Assembly (NCBI GenBank): GCA_027489965.1 | Contig: JAIXZA010000139.1 | Coordinates: 1-36,776, forward strand | Direction: 5' to 3' | Length of the DNA stretch: 36,776 bases | Source of the DNA: Verrucomicrobiaceae bacterium | GTDB lineage: Bacteria; Verrucomicrobiota; Verrucomicrobiia; Verrucomicrobiales; Verrucomicrobiaceae | Shown here: one piece after another, positions 1 to 12,000 of the stretch | How positions within the stretch are numbered: the first letter of the stretch is position 1 | How the letters are laid out: each line of letters opens with the position of its first letter | Position numbers and translations under genes: made by a program | The notes under the pieces: generated by a model | Seen by the model: the letters and a program-made list of their open reading frames with translations, nothing else | Databases searched by the model: none | Told to the model about the DNA's origin: nothing

Positions 1-3000
1 CGGTAGCCGATTGAGTCAAGTGAGGTGTCAGACCCAATGCCTAGGAGACCGTAGTTATTCAGGTTCCCACCGACGGCGAAGGTCTGGTTGGTCTGGACGT
101 TGCCTGTGCCGTTGATGAGGAGACGGGCATTTGGATTGATGATGACCTGACCGCCTAGCTTGGCCGTGCTGCTGAGGTTGACGCGATTGCCGTCCATGCT
201 GCCGAGGTAGGTGGTGCCGGCGTTGCCCAAAACCGTACCGCCTTTGTAGCCGGTGGTGTTGTCCGCATTGATGAAGAGGTCAGTTCCACCGCGCTTCACA
301 AAGGTGCCGTTGCCACTGATGAGTCCATTCAGCGTGAGACGTACGTCATTCTGGAGATACATGTCACGAGTAAATGTGGTGGTGCCTTGGAACCAATGGC
401 TGGCAGCATTGCCACCCGTGGTCAGCATATAAGGGCTGCCCAGCACGCCACCGACTTCGAGGTTATTTAGAACGACTTGTTTATCGTCGTTGTTGGCCAG
501 AACGCGGTCTGTCTGCAAACGTCCAAGACCACTGGAGACAAATTCATTGCTGGAGATGCCAAGAGTAGAACCAAAACGAATGCTGGTATCTGAGAAAGTC
601 ATGACGCGCTCTGTCGCGGCCGTGCCGTCACCATCGGTGGTGAGGAAGAGGCCGGTCCCGGTCGCACCGGTGTTGATTTCGACGGTCTGATTGCTGCCAA
701 GCGGGTTAGAGGCCCCGTCAGCCACGCGTGGAGTGAGTGTTCCCCCATAGATCTTCCAAGCGCCGACGCTGTTTTGACCAGCACCTGATTCCGTGTGGGT
801 GAGGACGAGGTCATTGGCACCTGTCTTTGTGAGTGTCCGGCCAGCGGCATTGACTTGGCCAGCAAGGAAAACACGACCACCTGCGGTGCGGATAACGGTG
901 TCTTGGTTGAAGGTCGTGGCTCCGTTCACTTGGATGATGCCAGCGGTTGAGGTGATGATCGGCGCATTGACTGTGAGGGTACCGATTCCTGCGTTCTGTG
1001 TGGCTGCATTAAGAGTGGAGGTCACGTTGGCTGGAAGGGCGACACCCTGCGCGAAGGCTGTGGCAGAGACCGTGAGGTCATATCCATTTCCACCGCCCCA
1101 GAGGTTGTATTCAAAACCATCGGTAACTTCAGACGCCGTCTGAGCACCATTCAAATAGGTGGTGGCATTTAACGTCAGAGTACCGCCCTGAAGGGTGATC
1201 GGACCTGTGCCAAGAGATGTCAGCTTCTGAGCTTCGAGGCGTCCGTTAGCGGCCGTGCTACCGACGGCGTTGGTCACACGTCCAGATTCGACGGTGGTGC
1301 CGCCGGTGTAAGAGCCGTGGCCGCCGAGTGTGAGAATACCATTTCCAGTCTTGGTGACCGCAACAGTGCCTGATCCATTGGTGATGGCACCTGAGAAGGT
1401 CGGATCAACACCGAAGCCATTGGCGATACGGAGATTGACTGCGCCCGACACATTGCTGGTGACGGTTCCGTTGCCGGTGAGACCGCCGAGCGTTGTGGCT
1501 AGGCCGTTCATATCGAAAATACCGGCTTCGTTGACGTTCAGCACGTAGCTGCCGAGAGTGGTGTTGAGATCAGTCGGACGGAATTGATTGGTGAACTGAG
1601 CACCTGAAGTGGCAAAACGGAGAGTGCCGTCCTGAACGCTGACCACTGGGAGACGAGCACTTGGGGTAGCTACGACGTTGCTGGCATTCAGCAGATTGGC
1701 GTTGCCGGAGATTTCAAGAAGGCCGGGGCCGGTCTTGGTGAAATCACGAGCGGTGATGCCGCCGGCGATGACAGAAGCTCCGGTCGTGTCGGCCACATAG
1801 GTGATCGCCTCCGTGAGAAGATTTGAGGTGGATCCGGTGCCAAAAACGAGCGCCGGGCTGATGGTCGCTGGAGCGTTAGCTGTTCCTGGGTTCATGATCA
1901 GGCCACCGTTACCAATATTGAGGGTGGCCTGAGTGCCGACGGCAATGTTGCCAGCGGTGCGGAGGGCGTAAACACCTGTGGCAGCGGTATTCAGTGTGTC
2001 ACCAGCCGCAGTAACATCAATGAGGTCATTCACTGTAAAGGCACCCCCGTTCAGAGTGTTTCCAGTGTAGGTTACTGCGCCGAATCCGGTGAAGGGAGCG
2101 CCAAAGGTTACAAATGTTGCGGCCTGATTGGCTCCACTGAGGCGTGCGAAGACGGACGGTGTAGCCAGGGTGCCGTTCGTGACGGTCTGTGCTGTTCCGG
2201 TGGTCACCTGCTGGTTTGCGGCTGTGCCGAGAGCTGCAAGCGAGGACGGCTGGAGAACAAGGGTGCCGTAGTTGATCGAATTGAACGCATTCCCGCGAGT
2301 GAGAGCGGTAGCAGTAAGAATGTCGGCACCGTTGGTGGCGATCTGACCGGCTGCACCATAGGTGATGGTCGGGATCGTCAGGACTTGTGCCGCAGCATCC
2401 GCCAGGGAGAGGGTGCCGCTGTTGATCGTCACCGAGGTCGTGGCAAACGGTGTTCCTGTCGTGGCAGTTGTAGAAACGGTGCCGCCGGTAGCGCTGAAAA
2501 GGCCAACATTCGGATTGATCTGCTGCGCACCGCCGAGAGTGAGATTAGTGATAGTGTTGGCGCTACTATTGAGAGCCAAGGTACCCGGGCCCGTTTTTGT
2601 GATGCCAAAGGCTCCACTCGTTGCCGTCGAGATTGTCAGCGTCTGACCGTTGGCGACGTCAATTCCACTGTTAACGGTCAATTGCATCTGGCGGGCTGTG
2701 GTGAAGCCGCTGGAGATGGAAAGGACACCGCCGCGGAGGCGCACATCAGCTGGACCTGCAATGGTGTGGGGTCCGGCCGCAGCCAAAACTGCCGTGCTGC
2801 CGAGCGCTGCATCCGAATTCACGCGAAGGATGCCGGCATCAATGAAGGTACCAACTCCATAGTTGGCTGCATCAGTCGCGACAAGATTTGCCTGCGTATT
2901 AGTGCCTGTTAGAACCAGCATGCCTGTACCATTTTTGACAAAATTGGCACCTTGTGCGCTGCTATTGGAAAGACTTCCCGAGAACGTGATGGGCTGGTAA

Positions 3001-6000
3001 TAATTGTTGGTCGTGAAGGTACGATTGCGAACCGCCGTGGCTTCGGACTGAATGTCATAGTTGCGAGTGAAGGTCAACGCTTCACGGCCCGAGAACGAGC
3101 GGAAAGTATTGCCATTCGTGCTATCCGCGCCAAGCGCATTAACGATGGTGCGAGGGCCACCGACTGCTTCGATGGTGCCACCGCGATTGGACTCGCCGCC
3201 CAGGAAGGTAAAGGTGCCGGTTCCGAGGGGGCCGCTAAGGATGGTCGGTGCTGTGGCCAGACCCGTGAAATAGGTATCCGAAGCAATCTGAAGACGACCA
3301 CTTTGAAGCTGGGTACCACCAGTGTACGTATTCGTGCCGAAGCCATTCGAACTGGCTGAAAGCAGAACTGTGCCACCAATGGCCGGCGCGACCGCCGCTG
3401 TTCCAATTTGAAGGATACCTGCACCACTGATCGGACCCTGGAGGTCGATCATACCACCGCGCCAGTTGACCACGTCCACAGCAGCTGAGCCGACCTGTAG
3501 AGTCGTGCCAGTGAGAAGGGAAATGCCTCCTGTGATTTTGGCGATTTCATTGGTGCGACTTTCGAGCAAGCTGACGCCCGTGCCGTTGACCTGAGACACA
3601 AGGATGTCACGGCCAATGGTGTATTTACCACCAACGCTCAAACCGCCGCCCACGTTTGTGGCCGAAGCAGCAAGAATGATGGCAGAGGTGCTGTTGCCGA
3701 GAGGACCCGCAACACCTGGAAGGACATCACCGACCGCGACGATGGAGCTTTGGCCGATTTGGGTAAATCCTTCGTAAGTGTTCACGCCACGGAAGGAAAC
3801 CTGTTGTGCACCGATTTTGATGAGGTTCGAGCCGTCGAGTCCGCTGATGACGCCATTGGTAGAGGAGCCAGCAGTGAGGCCGACTGCCATGGCACCCGTG
3901 CTGCCAAGGTTCCAAGTGCGGGTGGCACCGGCAGCGCCGCCGCCGTCCATGTCCACATTACCATTGAAGACGAGTTCGCCACCGTTGTTGGTGCCGAAGT
4001 CGCCCTGAAGCAGGACATTGTTATCAAGGGTGACGTTGGCGCTAACGGCGTTGTTTGGACCGAAGTCAGCACGCAGGTTGCCGCCATTGAGAATGAGGCG
4101 ACCGGAGCCGAGGGCGAAGTTGTTGCCGATGGCCAGTGTGGTGTTTGTGTTCACACGCGTGTCACCGACGAGACCGGTGTTACGCGTAACCATCACCATG
4201 TTGGTGCCGTTGCCATTGACGAAGGAGGGACCGTTAGCAAACAGGTCTGCGGTGAGCGCGCCCACTTCCACGCGAGTGGTGTTGGCTGTGCCGCCGGTAA
4301 AGAGGTTTTCAAACAAGGCGGTGCGGCCGCCACTGACGAGCACGGAGCCGAAGTTGACACCGTTCTGGCCACCACCAGCACCGATTTGGTATTTGCCATT
4401 GCTGTTGGCGCCGAGTGTGTCGTTGAAGTAGAAAGCTTCAGCTTGAGTGGAGTTACCCAACCACCAGTCGCCATTACCGATTGTAGCGAGATTAATATTC
4501 TGGCTAAAGTAGCCGTAGTCGAGTCCGAGCACGCCGCCGAATGGGCCGGTGGATTCGATTTTTACCTGACCTGCCGTTGGTGTTCCGGTCGTGATGATGG
4601 TAGGCAGTGCGCCATTGTAGGCGATGCCAAGACCTGCGAGACCGATACCGTCAGACTTCAAAGTAACTGCGTTGCTGGCGATGTTAGCCGTGTCTGCGAT
4701 GCGGATCATACCACCAGGATTGACAGTGATGGCTCCCGAACCAAATGGCGTGCCTGTGCCACGGAACCCAGAGGCTACGGTGCTGGTAGCGGCATTATTT
4801 GTGCTTCCCCAGATGGTCGTGCCACCCGAGTAATTGTTGGTGCCGTTGAGCAAGGTCATCGTGCCATTACCAAATTTCTCAAGGTCGGATGTACCGCTCT
4901 GAGTGATCTGGCCAGCAAACGTGGACTGCGTGCCGCTGTTGACCGTCATGTTAAACGAAGCCTGCGGAATGAGGGTGGTGGTGCCACCGACCCAGACACC
5001 GCTTTGGAGGGCCAGGGCGATAGTGCCATTGCCGTCCATGGCCACTGCGCCGCCGCCATTTTCAAAAGTGAGGTTTGAAATGCGTACCAAGGTAGCCTGG
5101 CCGTTGTTGTTTAGGCCAGCATTGCCGCGCACGAAGATGTTGCTGTCGAAAATGGCAGAGGCGCGGATATCGGACGCGATGACCGATGCTGTGCCTGAGG
5201 CGTTAGCGAGGAAGGGATCAAGCTGAAGGGTGCCGCCGTTGAGGATGATGTCCTGGCCGCCGAAGACGCCGTTGCCAGCGCCGAGCGGTGTGCCGGTGCC
5301 GCTAAAGGGCACACGGGCGACAACAATGCCCGCGTTGATGGTAACTGCAGAGTCAATGCCGGGGTTGATTGAGTTAACCGTTAAGTTGCTGCCCCCAAAT
5401 TTGGTTAGCCCCTGTGCGGCGACCATTTGCGCCTGGATGATCATGTTACCAGCATTGTAGAAAATGGCTTCACCAGCGCCAGCGGTTCCGAAATTGATCG
5501 TCATCGGGCTGACGACACCTGGTGTGATGGAGCCCGTCGGGTTGATCGTCGGAGTGCCGGTGTTGATGATACCACCACTGCCAATGGTTAGCGTATTGAA
5601 GGAAGCGGTCGGGCTGATGTTCTGGTTGAAACGCAGAGCATACATCGAGGTGTTGGCAGCCAGGGTCTTGGCGGCCGTGGTCACGTCCACGATGTCATTG
5701 GCACCCAGTGCACCAATGGTCGCACCGGAAAGAATCTGGTTGTAGGAGATTTCGCCCGCTCCTGGAGTCAGTGAGCTGACAATCGGCTGGAAGCCTGTAC
5801 CTGTCCCGGTTGGGTTGTAACCAACGAAGGTATTGGCCACTTGGTCCACGATCCAGGGTGCGATCATGCCGCCGTTGACCACGGTCGCGCCGTTGTTGGT
5901 CGTGCCGCCCAAGGCACTGGCGACGGCGGTGCCGTCGATCTGCGTGGCGGTCAGGCGTTCGAAGCTGAGCGGGGTGGTCAGGTTGGTTCCGAGGAAGCCC

Positions 6001-9000
6001 GTGTTGTAGTTGATGGTGACTGTGCCGCGGTCGATACGGTCGATGTTACCCACATTGAGCTGGGCACTGGATGCACCGGTGTTACGAGCAACGGTCAGGA
6101 TGCCGCCTTTGCGTGCCGTGACGTCGCCGATGGTTTCAACCGCGTTGATATTGACACCTCCATCATAACGGAACTGGCCACCATTGAGGTCGATGCCCAC
6201 GGCATCCCCCCAGCGGCCTTGATTTCCTGCGACGAGGTTCCCGCCATTGCCGGCAATGTTGGAATCAATCAGACGAACCAGACCACCTGGGCGGAGGTTG
6301 ATCGTATTGGTTGCGGCGGATGTATCCGCCTTCCAGTTGGAACCGAGAGAACCCTGATAGATGAGGGTACCATAGACTTCAACTGCGCCGGTGCCCAATG
6401 CACGCTCGCCCACAGGTGATCCACCCGTTTCAACGGTAAGGCCGGTACCAGCGGTCACCTGAGTGCCTGCTGTGAAATCGTTGGAGTTACGGATGAAGAC
6501 CGTGTTACCGGAGTTGGTGACGGCACCGAGCACATTGTTACGCTGAGGCCCGATCTGAAGGTAGTTGGACCCTGTGAGCACGTTGTTCGCACCGTCAAAG
6601 CCAAAGTTATTCACCCCACCGACGAGGCGATAGACGCCCACACCCGGATTCCAAGCATCGGCCACGCCGGCACCCAATGTGGGTGCCATATACTTGACTT
6701 CGGCGCTGAGGCCTGAGCCCAAGAAGGTTTTACCGTCGGCGATGGTGGACAGATTCAAGGCCTGGGTAAAGATGGCCTGAGACAACTGGAGGGTCGTACC
6801 ATACGCGCTGCTGAAATTGCTGCTGGTGAGGACGGTGGGGTTGAAGTTGTCATCCAGGGAAACCGCACCCAAGGCGTTCACGCGGCTCATGACAGTGAGG
6901 TTGGCACCTGTGACACTGCCATTTCCGGCGATGCGGAGCGTGCCATCTGGGAAGACACGAACCGGGCCACTGCCGAGCGCATTGGTCAGGGAGGTGACCT
7001 GCACGTCACCACCGATGATGTTGGTACCGCCGGAGTAGTTGTTGGTCGTATTGGAAATGACAATGCCGCGCATGGCACCGTCACCCAGCTTGTTCAGAGC
7101 GCCTGAACCCGTGATTTGTCCCGCGAGTTCGAGAGCCCCACTTGGACCGTCACTGTTGGTCTGGAAGCTGGCCTGAGCACCCTGGATGGTAGTCGTTCCT
7201 GCAACGCGGACGCGGTAGAGATTACCACCACTCAGGTTGAGGGTGTTGTTGCTCATGTTCAGAGCACCCACCTGCATGATGTTAGCCTGACCGAACTGTG
7301 TGTTGCTCGTAACCGTGCCCTGGTTGACGTTGATCTGGGCCGGGCCTTTGACATTCACCGTGTAGCCGAGACCTGCCTCAGCGCCGAATTTGACGACCTG
7401 ATTGTTGAACTGCTGGCCGAGTGTATTGTTGGAGGAGCCGGTATTGCCGTTGCTGAAGAGGAGGCCAAGCGTACCGCTGTAGAGATTCACATCACCAGCT
7501 GTGCTGCCATTGGCACCACCAAGACCAAAGATGGCGTTATCAAGATTGATGCCGCCGGTCGTGTTGAGACCATACAGGTTGGTCGGGCCCGTAAAGGTGT
7601 TCATGCCGGCATCAGGCGTGCTGGCGCGGTAGCCGTCAATGTTGAGGACGCCGGTTCCGTTTTTCTGAAGGGTAAGCGATCCATTAAGAACCCCTGTAAA
7701 GGTGGAGGTCGCAGGGCCGTCCATGCTCAAAATGGCCTGTGAACCGGAGTTGGTGATGGTGCCGCCCACGTTGATGACGCCACCGACCTGACGATTGTTG
7801 CTGCCAATGGTCTCAAAACCGAAGCTGTTGCCATTCAAATCGAGAGTTGCCCCAGCATTGACATTGAGGTCGGTATTTAACCGGCTGGCTAGACCACCTG
7901 TGCCGAGTTTTAAGATGCCTTCCTGGATGCTCAGATCGCTGAGAATGGAGGTTCCGCTGGCAAGGGTCAGGGTGCCTGCGCCAAATTTGGTCATTGCATT
8001 GGCGGTGACATTGCCGGTGACTGCGGCGTTTTCGCCCGTTTTCACGTAGATCAAGGCTTCACCAAGGGTGCCTGTACCTGCGGCGGTGGCGGAGGTAATG
8101 TCATAAATCAGGTTGCTGCTGATCGTATTGCTGCCGTTGATGAGAATGCCGCCTTCGTTGACGTTATCGATGGCCTTGATGCTAAGGGAGCCGCCGCTGA
8201 CGTTTGCCGTGGTGCGGAAGGCATAGATGCTATTGGAACCGGTGAGGGTCTGGACCGAGTTGATATCGCCGATGGCCGTTGGGGCAAGGCCGGAGAGCGT
8301 GGTGTTCACCGCTCCAGCGTAGGGAGCGACACCGTTGACACTGTTGGTCGTGAAGTTGGCCACTCCAGCGGAGTTAGCTGTGATTAAATGCGGTGCGAAG
8401 ATGCCGTTGTTAACGGCCGAGGCAGCAGCGAGACCACTGTTGATCACGTTGGTGGTGATGACGCGGGCCGTATTGGCACCTGTGGCTCCAAGGGTGGTGC
8501 CACCCGCCGTCTCGATAATCATTGTGCCCTGGTTGTTACGCACAAGATTGTCACCTGCAAACTCAGCCGAGAAGGCTCCGCCGCTCTCCAGACGCAGGTG
8601 ACCACCGCCACCGTAGTTGTAGTTCGTGGTGCTGGCTGCATTGGCCAGGGTGATGTTTGCACCCGTATTCACGGCACGCACGGTGCCACCGAGGAAGTCA
8701 ATGTTGGTGTTGTCAGCTGCTGTGGCCGTGCTGTTGGTCCAAGGAGTGCTGGTGCCAAACTGGTAGGTGCCCCCGATGAAGGCAAGCTGACGAGCGGTAT
8801 TATTGGCCGTGGTGATCAACGTACCAGCACCGGTTTTCATGCCGGTGTCGAACTCAGTTCCCTGGGAGATCACACCGCCAAGCGTCAGGGTATTTCCCGC
8901 CGTCACGTCAATGCCACCGGAGAAGGTGGTGTTGCCGTTGTTATTAAAGGTAAGGCCGCGGTTGGTGGTGAATGTTCCATCCACGCGGAAGGTGCCACCA

Positions 9001-12000
9001 GTGTATCGCGTGGAGTTATTGGCACCGCCCACATTGAAGTCACCACCGATCTGAATAGCTGCCGTTGAAGCTGGGTCACCAATGTTAGCGAGCGCACTGA
9101 CCCTGAGGATACCATCCGCCACAATGAGATTGGTCTGGGCATTGGTGCCATTGAGGACCAAGGTGCCGAGTCCGCGCTTAATGATACCTCCGCCACCGTC
9201 GAAAGTCGAAGTCGCTGCCTGGGTGAGAGTAAGCCCACCCATCACATCTAGCGCACTATTGCTCGTGAGCGAAATATTGCGGCTGGTGGTAAACGAGTTT
9301 TCCAATACAGCAAGACCGCCACCCGCGAGGATGATTTGACTGGAACTAGCCAAGTCAGCATCTCCATTGATGCCGAGGAAACCACCCGTCACAGTGGTAG
9401 TGCCGGTGTAGGACTGGGTGCCCGTGAGCATTCCCAAGCCTGGACCAGCCTTGATAAAGTGGTTGCCAGAAGCACCGCCAGTACCGTTGGAGATTCCACC
9501 GTCGAAGTAAAGAATGCCCGCGTTAAACACCTCAGCACCGATGTTATCCGAGGTGACAAACAACTGACGCGCCACGCCAGATGAGCCATTGGCAAGGTTC
9601 ACAGCACCCGCAAGACGGATCGTGGAGGCGTTATTGCTAAAGGATACCCCGGAGTCGCCAGTGAGGTTGATGGTGTTGGGAAGCGAGAGAGGGGCATTCA
9701 TCCTGACCTCACCGATGTTCGCCTCAACACGAAGGTTGCCACCATTCAGGGTAATGGCACCAATGCCTGTGGCCGCATTATTGGCACTGAAGCGGAGGTT
9801 GGCGTTGGTGTGGACGATCGTATCCCCCCCGTAGGTCATTGGCACATCATACTGAACCGTACCACCACTGTTGTTGACGGTCTGGTCAGCACGCCCGACA
9901 TCACCAGTCATGCTGGTGCCAACGATGACTGAATTACTGCCGCCCGTGAGGGGCGCCGCAAGACGAATCGTACCTTGGCCCGTACCTAGAAGGAATTTGT
10001 TGCCCGTCGCAGGAGTCAGGGTACCCGTGTAAGTTCCGGTGTCGCCGACGGTGGCACCTAGGTAAACATTGCCACCCCAAAGAGTGGACTGATCGATGTT
10101 CTGACTGAATCCAGGGGCGGAAATGCCCACATAAGCACGCCAGTTAGGTGCAGAGGTGTTGGATGTGATAGCCGGAAGCGCAGCAGGATCACCGACATAA
10201 GTGAGGGCGATACCCGAGATGGCACCGAGATCGGAATTCAGAGTGACCTGACTGGCATTGATGTTGGTGGAGGCCGCAAGGCGGATAGCAGCACCTGGAT
10301 TGATGGTGACGGCTCCCGTGCCGAAGGGCTTAGCAGTGCTAGTGGCATTGATGCTGGCCAAAACACCCGAATTAACCGTGACAGCAGCCGAGTAACCTGA
10401 GGAATCTCCGCCCAGATACCAGCGCTCATTGCCATACTTTTCCAGCGTTCCCGTTCCACTGATGGCACCGTTGGTCTGGAAAATATGAGTCATGTAGGCC
10501 TGCGTCGGAGCATTAAGAGTCACGGCGCCATAGCTGGTAGTGACGTTGTTACCCGCCTGATTGCGGATATCGAGCACGATGGGGGCCGTGCTACCGGTGC
10601 GAGCATTCACAGTCAAGTTGTTGAAACCTGTTGCCCCAATGTTCATGTTACCAAGACGAGCGTCATTGTTGAAAGTGATGTTGTTGTTGTAACGCGCGTT
10701 GGCCGTCGCAAGGTAAACCGAGCCACCCCAGAGGTCGATGCTGTTGGCAGCTGCTGGATTGATGGTTCCGCCAGCCGCTACCGCTGCACCCGCACCACCC
10801 TGTGATATACGAGTTTCACCTGAGTTGATGGTCAGTGCGCCAGTGAAGGTGTTACCCGTGGCCGCAGCAGGTGCTAAAGACAAAATGCCGGGCCCAAAGC
10901 GCGTGATGCCGTTGCTGCCAGTGATTGTGCCCGTAAGATTGACGATACCATTGGTTCCACCCGTCGTGGCGGTGTAGATCAGACCTTCTTGGGTGCCAAA
11001 GGCGAAATTGGCCGTGTGAGCAACTGTGTCATTGGCTGTATGGACGAGATAAAGGCCCGCCCCTTGTCCAGCGGTTGCGGTGGTTCCGATATTGACGGTA
11101 AAGCCGCCGTTGGCGAGGATCTGAGTGTTCGCAGTGGTGCGAAGGCGGACTGCCTGGGCATTGACGTTTGCCGTCAGGGTATTAGTGCCAGTGATGCCGT
11201 TGATGTCGAGAATCGTCGAGGCGGTGGATGTGTTGATACCCGTGACGTTGGTCGCAGTGACTCCGAAGGCAGCGGCCTCAACCCCATTGGTTGCGTTGTA
11301 GGTCGTGAACAGCGGAAGACTCGTATCCTGCATATTTGCACCACCAAGGAGAGCAATGTTGGCTCCGATCATGCCATTGTTGACGGCAGGAGCCGATGTG
11401 AGCAAGATTCGCGACGTAGCGCTGGCAGTGCCCAGGGTCGCCGCCTGTGCATCCAACTGACCAAGGACGAGCGTGCCGCCGTTGGAACGAGACAAGCCAG
11501 CAGTGACGGTCAAATCTGCACGGGAACCCGCTGTCGCTCCGTCGCGACCGATGTTGATGAAGCTACCACCACGGTAGGTCAGACTCCCGATGGTCTGCGC
11601 CGAGATGCCAGCAGCACCACCATCGGAAGCATAACTGAGAGTCGAGGAGATGAGCGCAAGGGAAGTCGTATTGATCAGACGACGATCGGTGCTGGCACCC
11701 ACGACGCCACGGTTATCAAGGGTGAGCGTACTACCACCGAAGAGGCGGAAATCGGTATTGCCAAACTGGGCGGCTGTCGCGTTATCGGTGGAGAGCGCTC
11801 CACCAAGGGCTGTCACGATGCCTGTACCGAGGGGGGTCGTCACCGCTCCATTGATATTGGCAGTGACACCGCGATTGACCGTAACGGCACCCAAGGTGTT
11901 CGCATTGTTAGCGCGGACCGAGACCGTGCCGCCCGTGCCGTGAGTGATGGCTGCGCCACCTGCGAAAAGAGTAGGCGTTGCCCAATCAACCCCGAATGTC